Shown: positions 1-11,593 of the stretch, one piece after another
How the letters are laid out: every line of letters begins with the position of its first letter
How positions within the stretch are numbered: position 1 is the first letter of the stretch
NCBI RefSeq assembly: GCF_040954645.1
Contig: NC_092805.1
Span: 71,657,186-71,721,185, forward strand
DNA length: 64,000 bases
From: Diabrotica undecimpunctata
Lineage: Eukaryota; Arthropoda; Insecta; Coleoptera; Chrysomelidae
Direction of reading: 5' to 3'
Translations under genes and position numbers: made by a program
The notes under the pieces: model-generated
Told to the model about the DNA's origin: nothing
The model's database searches: none
The model's input: only the letters and a program-made list of their open reading frames with translations

Positions 1-29
1 TAATAAGTTATAAATTTACATATTTTTAG

Positions 30-804
30 ATTGTATTGCACCTGGCATGTTGATAAGGCTTGGAGAAAAAATTTAGAAAAAGTGCTCAATAAGGAAAAAA
101 AAAGTAAGTAAATATTTTTTACATATAATGTACATTATAAGAACTATAATATAAATGTTATATTTTTAAATTAATTGTACATTTTTTAGGTTCAGGTGTA
201 TCATATGCTCAGGACATTATTGCAAGAAACGGATTCATCTGCTTTTAATAAATTATTATTGAATTTTCTTGAATATTGGAAGGAAGATTCAGATACCCTG
301 GAATTTGCAATTTATTTCGAGAAATATTATGCATGTAAAGTTGAGCACTGGGCATATTGTTTTAGGTTGCATTGTGGCCTAAATACCAATATGCACATTG
401 AAAGGATGCACAGAACAATAAAACATATTTATTTACATGGAAAATTCGTCAAGAGATTAGATAAGGCAATAGGTGCTATTATGAAATTTGTTAAAGACAA
501 ATTATTTGAGAGACTTATTGTGATTCACAAAGGTAAAGTCTCTACCAAAATTAATGAATTAAGACAAAGGCACGCCACAAGTCAGTCTCTTGATCTGGAT
601 AAAGTAGTTAAATCCGATAATGGTTGATTAGTGCCCTCTACTTCAAGCAATGAAATGTATACCATTGAGGAGGTAAAAGAAAATTGTTCATGTAAATTAG
701 TGTGTGAAAATTGCAAAGTTTGTATACACTGCTATACTTGTACATGCTTGGATTCATGTATAAAATGGAACATGTGTAAACATATTCATACATATGTTTT
801 GTAA
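30..804 (+). pseudogene. MULE-like transposase, C-terminal part, with SWIM zinc finger
   Basis: Two exon-like blocks. The first (30-103) follows an AG, ends before GTAAGT and encodes LYCTWHVDKAWRKNL, a phrase typical of insect Mutator-like (MULE) transposases. The second starts after a TTTTTTAG acceptor near 190 and stays open to a TGA at 625-627. The same frame then continues to TAA at 802-804 and encodes a Cys/His cluster (CTCLDSCIKWNMCKH) that fits a SWIM-type zinc finger (CxC...CxH). Between them lies the basic stretch NMHIERMHRTIKHIY, also usual in this family. The two blocks do not join in frame: they are off by one, probably a slip in the A-run before the donor. Together with the internal TGA this makes it a relic. 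The N-terminal and most of the catalytic region would lie left of the window. Family call is from motif memory; confidence moderate. Confidence 0.6.
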
Positions 805-2187
805 AACGTTCTTTTGAAATATATGTTTATTTGAGCCACCTACATTTATTATTACCAGTTATTACTACATAACAGTATATGAAAATAATGTATCTTTATA
901 AATAATATACATGGTTATGCAATGATTTCTAAAAAGCTAAAATTACAGATTAATTTTATTGAAACATTTTTTGGAAATTCACAAATTTTTATAAGTATAA
1001 TGACATATGAAACTATATGAAAAACTTTTAGATCTTTTCCTTTGGTTATTATTTTAGATCGACATATATTGATAAATAGTAGACACTGGGTGGCAGTAAT
1101 AGTAGACACTTCGATATATAACTTTTATTTAACTTTCCTTTGTTTCAGGCTCTGTAGAACTTATTTATAGACAAAATAAATCACTTACCTGATATATTAT
1201 TACTTTTATTTAGGTGATGATGATAACCTGGTGATTGAATGCGATGACGAGAAAAGGGTTGATGCGGTTCTCTCGAAGAATTAAAGGCTGTACAAAAAAT
1301 CGTTATCCATCGTCTTTCCATCCACATCTAGAACAACCTCCAATAAAAAAAATTTAAATTAAAAATTTTTCTCAACAAAAAAAAGTAAAAAGGGGAAAAG
1401 TTCAAAACTGCAGAAGCCCTCCTCAGAAGAAGCCAATATACTAGCTGCAAAAGTTTTAATACAAAAATAAATTATTTTTTTATATGTCAATATATATGTT
1501 TTAAACTAGTTTTGTTTTATTTTTTAAGAAAAAATAAAAAAAACAGAATCTTGTTTTAAATGCTATTTTCCAAATAGTTTCTAAATATAAATTCTAAATG
1601 CTCAGTAAATAATAAAAAAATTACTTGTATTAATAACAAAATATTTTATAATTACCATTTTAAAAAAGTCTCCATAAAAAAAATAGAATTAATTTTATCC
1701 TTTATGTGTCTTAGGTCATCTAGAAATTTGCCTTGAGAGGGGAAATTTCTAATATACCACCAACCAAAAGACAAAAATATTAATCCGAGTCGTGAGCATA
1801 TTCCTTATATTTTCTTTATTTCGCATGTGAGTCGTTGTTATAATTATTCAAAAAAATTAATTTACAATATTTTTTATTAAATCAAATGAGAACTATTAGA
1901 GCAAATCGAGAACTAAGGAAAAAAACAAATTTTCATTTCCTAGCAAATTGTTTCTGAACACTTAAGATGAAAACGTCCAAATAAAATTTGGATAATATTA
2001 TAATGGCTTTTATACACTGAAATTAAATTAAAAAAAAAACATGAAAAAAGTGGAAAAATAATAAAAAATTTCCAAATTTAAATTTATTTCGAAAACAAAA
2101 TACGATCTGGAACAAGAGTACCGGAAATGTTTAATTTTTTGAGCTATTCGATTGTGTAGCACCTTCAATTTCAATTTTTTTTATTTC
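805..2187. other. AT-rich stretch without a recognisable gene
   Basis: No ORF here carries a family motif. A short exon-like piece (AG|G at about 1213, open to TAA near 1284) has acidic residues and a plausible acceptor, but nothing identifies it. The rest is AT-rich and full of stops on both strands. Confidence 0.5.
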
Positions 2188-2640
2188 CAAGAAATTAATA
2201 TCAGATGGAGTTTCAACAAGGGAAATGAAAATCCTAATATTAAACAGCATTGTGACCAGGTACAATATCTGACTGTTATGCAAATTAGTAATTAGAAAGT
2301 CAGTATGGACAAAACCAGCTTATTCAAATTATAGGTACCTAACTATAGTCTTTTATTGAAGGATTTTAATTTATTACCCTTAGCATACGTAAAGATTTTC
2401 AAGAAATTAATATCAGGTTCAGTTTTCAATGAAACAAAAATCTAAGAGAATTGTGACTACGTAAAATACCTGCCTATGTTAATTAGTAATAAGAAAGTAA
2501 AATCGGCAAAACCAGCTTATTCAAATTATAGCTATAGCCTTTTGTTAAAGGATTTCAATTTATTATCCCTAACATTTGTGAAAGTTTTCAAGATATTAAT
2601 ATTTTCAGATTAGAAATTGTTAGTGGGACATCAGGTAACA
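2188..2640. repeat. Diverged tandem repeat, about 190-210 bp unit
   Basis: CAAGAAATTAATATCAG begins at 2188 and again at 2400. A decayed third start (CAAGATATTAATAT) lies at 2589. The units share further blocks, such as AAAACCAGCTTATTCAAATTATAG and TTAATTAGTAAT, in the same order. Lengths are about 212 and 189 bp, so roughly two units plus the start of a third. Possibly satellite-like or part of a non-coding element; no function seen. Confidence 0.65.
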
Positions 2641-2696
2641 ATTAAAAGGTCTTTAGAAAATAAAATTTTTATTTAAACTAATGTACTGAATGCAAT

Positions 2697-2850
2697 CTAT
2701 CTGTTGGTTGAATGGTATTTGCGAAAACAATATCCTATGCATAGTCCAGGTTTTTTTTGTCACAATCAGCACACTCGTAAATTGTGTTTTTTCTATTTTT
2801 ATCGATAGAACATATTCTACATCGTTTCCTGTCACGTACTGGTTATATTT
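2697..2850 (-). pseudogene. piggyBac-like transposase, C-terminal cysteine-rich domain
   Basis: Read on the minus strand, one frame gives RKRCRICS followed by NTIYECADC. A second frame takes over at the A/T run near 2750 and gives GLCIGYCFRKYH up to a stop at 2697-2699. This Cx2C...Cx2C...Cx4C...H spacing at the extreme C-terminus is the cysteine-rich domain of piggyBac-type transposases. One frameshift separates the halves and no clear catalytic domain was found upstream (2850-3200), so it is a terminal relic. It is distinct from the piggyBac insertion at 52.3-53.9 kb. Confidence 0.6.
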
Positions 2851-3273
2851 CAATATTGTTTATGGTCTGACAACATTCCATCCTCTCTTGGTTGTATGTT
2901 CAGTCAAAGAATTGGCAAATTCAGAAGATCCTTTTTACCTCCTCGTAGATTCGCCACTGACTACCCAACGCTTAGCTACTCTTCATACAATTTGTATTAT
3001 TTTATCAAAAAAAACAAGCATTTGCAAGAAAATTGCACTTTCATATAAAAAAAAAACAGTTATTTATCGTACTTTTTTTAAGCAAGGTACAATATTTAAT
3101 TACTTAATATTATTATTAACATTAAAAAACAATATTAAAAGCTTTAATAAAATTAGCAACATTAAAAAATTTAATATATTTTACATTATAATATTAATAT
3201 GAATGAGTGGAAACGATTACATTTAAATTTGGCAATCACGAACTCACAAGTACGATTGCGCGAAGCCGTGGAT

Positions 3274-3775
3274 TTTATAAGACACGCTCGGTCTGTAGAT
3301 CCACCAATAGATCCTTGTGTAAAAAAGCCGACGAACGTATTCATTGTCACAGTTCGCATCTCAAACTTACTACAGCAACTTTGCAGTATTCAGTACGTTG
3401 TGCAGTGAAAAAAATATATTTGATAAAGGTAAGCGTTTTTCTCTTTATATAGTTTATGTATTTATTATGTCCTTTTTATCAATGTATTTTATAAGAATTT
3501 ACATCTCTATTCGTACGTCAGGCAGTATTTTATGAAAAATGTATACGTTTTGTATTTATTATGTCATTGTTGTTATTTCATGGACACTATCTTGTATAAT
3601 AAGTGCTTCTTTTCGTATCTCTGATTTCATGCAGTATATTATTCTTCTCTTTTCATATTTTTTCGATTTCATGTAACATCTAACATGATTGATGGCTTTT
3701 CTCTCCTGCTGATTATTTAATACATCGTCCTATTCACCTTAAGCAGAAAAACTATAGTTTATCATATTGTTGCAG
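3274..3775 (+). promoter_or_regulatory. Promoter, 5'UTR exon and intron before the small ORF at 3776
   Basis: A TATA-like TTTATAAG lies at 3274-3281. An untranslated exon appears to end at 3428 with AAAG|GTAAGC, and a pyrimidine-rich tract ends in TTGTTGCAG directly before ATG at 3776. The intron would be 347 nt. The initiator-like TTCAGTA near 3390 could mark the start of transcription. Spliced leader plus ATG immediately after the acceptor is seen directly; promoter function is inference. Confidence 0.45.
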
Positions 3776-4079
3776 ATGGATCTATCGAAACTAAATGCAT
3801 CATCTTTTGTTGCAGACCGCAAAATAATAAAAAAACTAAAGGATCTTCAAATTGGAGAAAAATTTACCATCCACAGTGCAAAGGTGGTAACAGCACAATT
3901 TGGGGATACAGTTCTGTTAGATTTGTGCGCTAAAGTTGTTTTTTTTACCGCAGCGGGTGACCAAAGCCTACCAAGCAGCGATAACGGACCTCAACAGCGG
4001 AAACTATTCGCTGATATACGAAGGGGAAGTTGATATTGGGAAAAACAGACTTACAGCATCCTTTAAGATAGTTGAATAG
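3776..4079 (+). pseudogene. Small Polinton cargo protein, possibly OB-fold (frameshifted)
   Basis: ATG at 3776 directly follows an intron acceptor. The frame encodes MDLSKLNASSFVADRKIIKK, then KDLQIGEKFTIHSAKVV and a hydrophobic strand-rich stretch. A T-run near 3937-3946 carries one extra T. Past it the reading resumes one frame over with FLPQRV and ends at TAG 4077-4079, giving about 100 residues in all. I recall similar small proteins (KxLxxGxxYxI...FLPxRV) as uncharacterised ORFs in insect genomes, and the pattern would suit a small OB-fold nucleic-acid-binding protein; that is inference. A splice donor GGTGAGT follows the stop at once, suggesting transcription continues into downstream exons. 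It lies just upstream of the DNA polymerase and on the same strand. Confidence 0.45.
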
Positions 4080-4489
4080 GGTGAGTGATTTTTTCTTATC
4101 TTTCTTTTGTGTGAGTAGCCATGCATAAACAGATAAATAAACAGTCTGATGATGTGCTTCACATTATTAAAAAGCTTCGTAAAATAATTTTTGATAAATT
4201 CACTGAAAAGGATCGTAAAGTTTGACAGAACGGTTAAATAGGCAAATTTGGAGATGTAATAAAGTAATTAAAAACAATAAACTATCCATTGGGACAGTTA
4301 GAAAATTGCAAACTAACATAGGACATTTTAAGCATTTTAGGCAAATTATTTTAAATTTCAATAATAAGTACGTTGGGTTGGGGCTTAGTTCAAAATTACG
4401 CAATAGAGTTAAATGGGAAAATGTCATTTCGTGATTTGCTAGTCGCATTAAAACCGGGGTAATAGTAAATTTATGTCATACGGATGTAG
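4080..4489 (+). other. Intron-like and fragmentary coding sequence upstream of polB
   Basis: Starts with a splice donor (GTGAGT at 4081). An open stretch at 4222-4434 is rich in Lys, Asn and Arg and probably belongs to the N-terminal part of the Polinton polymerase gene or its neighbour, but it has no motif I can name. Confidence 0.3.
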
Positions 4490-5376
4490 GAATGTTTTTG
4501 GATGATGCGTTTACAGTTTTTAGTAGAAAAAATATTGAAAACAAATAGAATACTTAAAGTCAATACTGCATTTTGTGGTGAATTTCTTAAAAAATCGAGT
4601 GATAGTAAAAGTTTAGATTTAAAATATTTCAATACGAAAAATGCTATTGTAGATATATCGACCGATTTACATCTTTGGTTTGTTGAATACGTTAAAAATA
4701 AAATTTATACAAAGTTATGTGAATTTGTAGAAAAAGATTCGGGGCCGCGCTATCTAAAGTAATTTCATTGGAGGATAATATTAATAAAGTGGATAATGTT
4801 CCTAAATATGATCATGTGGCTTTTCGTAATTGTACATACCAACAAACAACTCCGTTTATAGTTTATGCCGATTTTGAATGTCAATTACATAATTTTACGG
4901 ATTCCAATAATGGCACATTGAGTAAAACAGAAAAATATCAGAAACATGTACCTTTTAGTGTAGGTTATTATTTAAAATGTGCTTACGATGACAGCTTATC
5001 CTATTTTAAGAGCTATAGAGGTGAAAATTGCATGGAGTGGTTCGCAAAAGAAATGGCCAAATTTCCACATTTGTAAATTCCACAATAAAGACAATTGTAC
5101 GTATGGTCGAAAAGCCTAGCGGAAATAGCGGAAAGAGGAGTACGAGCATTTGCATTTGAGAACAGATATTCTACTGCTGGCTGATGTGTTTGAGCAGTTC
5201 CGACAAAAATGTCGAGACACATATAAACTAGATCCAGCATGGTATTATAGTATGCCGGGTTATACGTGGGATTGTATGCTCAAATGCAACACAATGCAAA
5301 TTAGATTTATTAAAGGATATTGATATGATTTTATTCATGGAAATAGGTATAAGATGTGGAATATCTGTTTGTATAG

Positions 5377-6372
<996 letters not shown>

Positions 6373-7598
6373 GTATAGTAATAGATATTCGGGAGCTAAT
6401 ACTAAATACACATCGTGTTATAATCCCACACAACCCACTAAGTACATCCTGTACCTGTATGGCTGGGCCATGAGTGAAGCTTTACCAATAGGAGTATTCA
6501 AGTGGATTAAGGACATATCCAAATTATGTATGTATGATTTTCATTACAATTTTGTTCTCCCAACGATGGGAGAGGAAAACTGTTCATTGCTCTATATGGA
6601 TACAGACACTTTCATCTATAAATTGCAATGTTCAGATGCATATAAAGAGGTTTTAAAAGCACATCCGAGTAAATTTGATACCTCCGACTATGCCGAACAT
6701 AACCCATTCGAGATAGAACGATTAAATAAAAAGTTACCTGGATTAATGAAGGGCGAGGCAAATGGAAAAATAATTACACATTTTATTGGGTTAAGATCAA
6801 AAATGTACACAATTAAAATGCAAATAACTGACGAAGAGAGAGAAAAGGAAAGGCAGCGTCTAGAACGAAAACAACTAAACAAGGAGAGAATTGAATGTGG
6901 CCTAGGAAATTTGGGAATAACGAAAAAGGCAAAAGGAGTGAAATATAACGTCGTTCTAAATAAAATTACGTATAAAGAATATGAAAAAAGTCAAATAATT
7001 TAAAATTCAAACCGCGAGCCAAAGGTGTTTTCGGTTTTACCAGCACTCAGTATTTAGCATCGAGCAATCCAAAACGGCTCTAAGTCCTTATGACGACAAG
7101 CGGTACTTAATACCAAAATCATTTAATTCGCTTCCGTGGGAGCATTATCTTATCGAATAACATTTATTTGATCATGTCGTGTTTAATACTACTTGGTCCT
7201 TTCAATGTAGATGCACTATGCATAAATAATTTTCCTTTGTTTGTGCAGTATATGGCTACTCAAAAGAAAGATACGAAAAGATCACTTATCGCAAAGTTTT
7301 TTGTAAATTGTAATTTTTTAATAAAAAATAGTATTAATTTTATAATGTAATTTTTAATAATAAATTTGTGTAATCTCAAGTTGTTGTCCTTTTGTTTTTG
7401 GTTTTATTTATAGGGGAGACCGGGGAGAGTTCGGACCATTTTTAAAAATTAATTTTTATTAGAAAAGTGTATTGATATATTTACCTTTTAAAGTAGTTAA
7501 CTTAAGCTTCCAAGGTTCAGGCATAACCAATCAAGAGCAGAATATATCAAATCAATAAATTAACAACAAAAATAAAAAAATATTGCAGGGGGTCATTT

Positions 7599-7676
7599 GT
7601 CCGAAGTCTCCCCAGAAACGGGGAGACTTCGGACTAGGAACTGGGAGACTTCGGACAGTACTGGGAGACTTCGGAC
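7599..7676. repeat. Cluster of TIR-derived motif copies at the pogo left end
   Basis: Four copies of (G)GGGAGACTTCGGAC: inverted at 7599-7613, then direct at 7620-7634, 7643-7656 and 7663-7676, the last two 20 bp apart. They match the inner half of the TIR (GGGGAGAGTTCGGAC). A further variant copy lies at the other end (10137-10150). Probably subterminal transposase-binding sites (inference). Confidence 0.8.
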
Positions 7677-7741
7677 AGTACAACATATGTTACTTATAAA
7701 AATGTATTTAAAAAAAATAGACATGTTTAGATATTAAAAAA

Positions 7742-9720
7742 TTAATGCAATGAATAATCTTCTAAATCTGTATTAAAATAGATCATATTTTCATATCTTT
7801 GACGTGTATCTTTCAAGGGCTTCGGTAAAATACATTTTATGTCTTCAAATATAACAAAAGCATCTTCTTCAGTGGAGATAAACCGATTAGAAGTGGCATG
7901 TTTTTTATAAAATTTTACGTCGTATCCTTTTATCTGTTTTTCCTGAATTTCTGCAACATAGTGCCGAAATGTAGCTGGTGTTTTTCCATAAACTCTGGCA
8001 ATTATAAACTGACCATTTGCAATATTTGTTTCTTCTGTATCCACTTCGTCATCTTGCTCTATGAAGTCAGAGGATTTTTCATTGCTCATTATGTCTTCAG
8101 AGGAAGAAGAAGAAGATGTTTCAACAATTTTTTTAGTGACTTTCTGTCTTTTTTTAGGATTTACTTTCCTTGTAACAGATCGTTTTAGTTTCCTGTTGGC
8201 AATTTCGTCTTTTTCTGGAGTATCCGTGGCAATGATACATTTGCCCTTAGGCCTCCCTCTATTTGATGTTTTACGTTCTGGCGCCTTGGGAAACGGTCTA
8301 ACCATTTCTGGAGAAATGATGTTTGGAGAAGTTGAGTGACTCGGAGAAACTAAAACTTTGCTTGGCCCCGGTTTGGACAAGCTATCAAAATCTCTTTTTC
8401 CGAGTTCCGGTTCTGTAGTAGGCATTGGTCTATCTGTCACGTAAGAAGATAAGAACTCTTCTTCTCCGAATATATTCCTGTCAAAAGGCCAAATACCTGT
8501 ACACTTGAAACCACTTTTAATATTAACTGGATTGGCAGCTCTGTCCCAAGCAGAAGAACAAATAGCAGGCAAGTCATATATAGAAAGTGTCTGACCAGGA
8601 TTAGACAACATCCAGGAATTAGCACCATCATTAAAAAACTTTTTGAAAGGACCAAACACTGTTCGGTCCAAAGGTTGTAACTTATTAGAAGTATGAGGTG
8701 GTAGTGTCAAAACAGTAATTCCATTTTCTTTGCAGTAATCAAGTCCCTCCACTGAGAGATGGGACTCGTGGTTATCCATGATTAGTAAAATTTTATTAGT
8801 ATCAGAGCAGAGTGTATTTTTGACAACATGTTTAAGTACTTTCAAAAAATTATCACTTGTCATCCATCCTGAAGGAGATACTAATCCTAAAGCAACTTGA
8901 GGAACCCCTTTCATCATGCGGTTTTCATCAAAACGTTGCCGTGGGAATACCCATATAGGAGGCAATGCTTTTCCATCAGCAGAAATTATGCCCACTTGTG
9001 TAACTAATTCTCCACGTTCACGTGAGGTCACCTGCCCTATTTGATGTTGACCTTTTCTTCCAATTATTTTAGGTACACGCTGAACTGTAGTAACCCCAGT
9101 CTAAAAAATAAGTGATATTAATTATCAAAATAACTAAACAAAATTGTTAATTGACTCACTTCATCTAAATTGAAAATCGCTGAAGATCCAAAAGAATGAC
9201 GACGTAAAACTTCTTCTAATTTATTTTGAAACGTCTCAACAGTAACTTTGTTAAAACTCGTCATTCTAGCGAGACTAGTGGCTTCAGGTGTTCTAATAGA
9301 TAGTACAGGATGACGTTTCATGAAACCTGAAAACCAGTCTGTTCCAGCTTCTTCATTTTCGCTCCATGTAGTAGGCATTTTAACATGGTTTTTCTTGGCA
9401 AATTCAAAAGCTAAACGTCTTGCAGCTTTAGGCGTTAGTCCATGAAACATGGAAGAACAATCTAATAAATATTTTTCAAGCATTTTTTCCATTATATCGG
9501 TAAACACTTGAGATTGCTTGAAATTTGGAGAGAATGTTACGTTGTCTATACCCACAGCTCTAGCTTTCTTTATGTAATCTAGAAGACTAGATTTAGGAAC
9601 GCCGTAGGTTTTGGCGCTATTCCGAATGCTCAATTTGCCGTCAAGCACCTCTGATGTGGCATTTTTCATAGTGTCTGCAGAAAATTGTCGTTCTGTTACC
9701 CTTGTATATGTACGGGGCAT
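7742..9720 (-). CDS. Pogo-type transposase (two coding exons, intact)
   Basis: Cuts and pastes the surrounding element. Start ATG at 9720 (MPRTYTRVTERQF). Exon 1 is 9720-9160, the intron 9159-9101 (59 nt, GTGAGT...TTTTTTAG, phase 0), and exon 2 is 9100-7742: 639 residues in all. Domains: a Psq-type helix-turn-helix (DGKLSIRNSAKTYGVPKSSL, residues about 30-50), a CENP-B-like second DNA-binding region (GTDWFSGFMKRHP), then the DDE_1 core. Catalytic Asp residues: FNLDE at the exon junction (about 185), LIMDNHESH, and LQPLDRTVFGP (DDD type). Beyond the core come SGFKCTGIWPFDRNIF, an AT-hook-like RGRPKGK, a basic/serine-rich tract and an acidic C-terminal region. No stop or frameshift was seen, so activity is plausible. 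An upstream in-frame extension is explained by a 5'UTR intron, so ATG 9720 is preferred. Confidence 0.9.
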
Positions 9721-9726
9721 TATGAG

Positions 9727-9857
9727 CTGTAAGAGAAAAATAGAATAACTACAGATCAGGGGAGACTTCGGACACACAGGGGAGAGTTCGGACACTGTGT
9801 CCGAACTCTCCCCTAATGCAAACATTGGTAATACAATGGGTTTATAAAAAAACTTAC
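9727..9857 (-). other. 5'UTR intron of the pogo transposase with palindromic TIR-motif copies
   Basis: On the minus strand a short leader ends TTTAG|GTAAGT (donor 9857) and the acceptor TCTCTTACAG ends at 9727, six bases before the ATG. Inside, 9779-9813 is a perfect 35-bp palindrome made of two facing copies of GGGGAGAGTTCGGACAC around one T. A third copy, GGGGAGACTTCGGAC, starts at 9759. If the transposase binds these it could act on its own transcription or splicing. Confidence 0.7.
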
Positions 9858-10518
9858 CTAAATATTGCAACAACATAAACGCAAATTAATGAAATAAGTA
9901 TAGTAGATTACAGCACCAAAGTTTTATACGTGGTAAGTCTATGTATTTTAAAATATATCTTCTGGATTGCACCGATATTTTTAGAACAAAACTCGACAAA
10001 ACACTTCACAATAGATAACTCTGTGACTACGACCGAAATCACAGCTGTCAATACATAACCTATAATTATGTACAAATAAGGTTGTGTTTACCAAATGACA
10101 ACAGTGCATCTTCAAAAATGTGCGAAATTCAAATGTGTCCGATGTCTCCCTGTGTCCGAACTCTCCCCGGTCTCCCCTATTAGATTACAAATAAAAGACA
10201 ACATATTTATTAATATTATTTATTCAGTTAAATCATTTACAACTTTAATTTTATAATACTATACATATTCTCTCATAGCTTGACCTAACAAAGTATCTGA
10301 TGGAGAAATTTTGCAAAACGCAGTTAAAGCTTCAAACGGTCCACATAAACTAGTATCTGTACAAAAATTCTGCTGCATAAAGTCTATAACATTTCTATAA
10401 TATTCATGAAAATTTAAATTTTCCAACATCGATATGCGATGAGTCAGTATACTGTGATGTACTTGTAGAATTTGCGTAATATCATTTACATCTAGATAGT
10501 ATTCCACACCATGCTTTC

Positions 10519-11462
10519 AGGAGTAGGGGCGGTTGGGCCTGGGAAAATTTTGTATCTCAGTAGCATTGTAAGCTTCTCTAACACTGACGTCACAAGATGG
10601 CGGCTGTCAACTGTAATGTCATCCCTCAAACGTGAAGATGGCGTCAATTCTTCTTCTTTTTGTCTGTCATCCCTCAAACGTGAAGATATCGTCAATTCTT
10701 CTTCTGTCATCTCTCAAACGTGAATATGGCGTCAATTCTTCTTCTTTTCGTATGTCATCTCTCAAACGTGAAAATGGCGTCAATTCTTCTTCTATTCGTC
10801 TGTCATCTCTCAAACGTGAAGATGGCGTCAATTCTTCTTCTGTTCGTCTATCACAGTGATTCTGTGGAACAAGGATCTTGGTTGAATCATACATCAATTG
10901 TCTAATCTTGCAGTATTCTCCACACTAAAACTCGATACGATCATACTCATCGGCATAAGTCGGTGGGAGTAGGAGGAGTAGGGGCGGTTGAGCTTGGGAA
11001 AATTTTGTATCTCAGTAGCATTGTAAGCTCCTCCCACACTGACGTCACAAGATGGCGATTGTCAACTGCAATGTCATCCCTCAAACGTGAATATGGCGTC
11101 AATTCTTCTTCTTTTTGTCTGTCATCCCTCAAACGTGAAAATATCGTCAATTCTTCTTCTGTCATCTCTCAAACGTGAAGATGGCGTCAATTCTTCTTCT
11201 TTTCGTCTGTCATCTCTTAAACGTGAATATGGCGTCAATTCTTCTTCTTTTCGTCTGTCATCTCTCAAACGTGAAGATGGCGTCAATTCTTCTTCTGTTC
11301 GTCTGTCATCTCTCAAACGTGAAGATGGCGTCAATTCTCCTTCCGTTCGTCTATCACAGTGATTCTGTGGAACAAGGAACTTGGTTGACTCATACATCAA
11401 TTGTCTAATCTTGCAGTATTCTCCACACTGAAACTCGATACGATCATACTCATCGGCATAAG
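10519..11462. repeat. Duplicated ~460-bp block containing 48-bp minisatellites
   Basis: Two successive copies of a block: GGGGCGGTTG(G/A)GC, ...ACTGACGTCACAAGATGGCG, a minisatellite, then a piece of the cargo gene through CATCGGCATAAGTCGGT. They run 10519-10965 and about 10976-11462. Each minisatellite (10620-10858 and 11075-11360) is built of 48-bp units TCTCAAACGTGAAGATGGCG + TCAATTCTTCTTCTTTTCGT + CTGTCATC, some shortened to 39 bp. Units are multiples of three and remain open on the minus strand, encoding the 16-residue repeat RRTEEELTPSSRLRDD. TGACGTCA before each array matches a CRE/ATF site. Confidence 0.85.
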
Positions 11463-11544
11463 TCGGTAGATCTGCTTGGAAAAAATCATTCATCTTTTGT
11501 ATACACAGTTTAATTATGTCACTCCACTCAAATTTATCTAAACT

Positions 11545-11593
11545 TTTTTTTTTCTTTTAGTCCTAAGCCTTTCTACCGTTAGGTGTAAGTAGT
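11545..11593. mobile_element. 49-bp retroposed insert with poly(A) and 12-bp TSD
   Basis: TTTATCTAAACT stands at 11533-11544 and again at 11594-11605. Between them is a T-run (a poly(A) on the minus strand) followed by CCTAAGCCTTTCTACCGTTA and GGTGTAAGTAG. Perfect 12-bp target duplication plus oligo(A) is the mark of LINE-driven insertion; the body would be a severely 5'-truncated SINE or LINE tail. It interrupts the minus-strand cargo ORF. Confidence 0.7.

Larger units (their letters stand above)
7413..10177 (-). mobile_element. Complete pogo-superfamily DNA transposon
   Basis: The two ends are perfect 24-bp inverted repeats starting GGGGAGACCGGGGAGAGTTC (7413-7436 and 10154-10177), flanked by TA on both sides (7411-7412, 10178-10179), the target pogo elements duplicate. 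The 2765-bp element carries one spliced transposase gene on the minus strand and many internal copies of the TIR-derived motif GGGAGA(C/G)TTCGGAC. It sits just 3' of the Polinton polymerase stop codon. Intact ends and an open gene make this the youngest-looking DNA transposon here. Confidence 0.92.

Noticed and set aside
1213..1284. Possible terminal exon (GDDDNLVIECDDEKRV)
   Set aside because: A plausible acceptor and 23 open codons only; no homology I can recall and no upstream exon.
2690..3202. 170-codon plus-strand ORF
   Set aside because: Its left half is antisense to the piggyBac cysteine-rich domain on the minus strand; the rest is AT-rich Ile/Lys/Asn sequence without motif.
7898..8339. 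Plus-strand ORFs of 92-96 codons
   Set aside because: Antisense shadows of the pogo transposase acidic/serine-rich C-terminal region.
10620..11360. Possible CRISPR-like direct repeat array
   Set aside because: Units are contiguous 48-bp minisatellite copies with no unique spacers, in a eukaryotic element.
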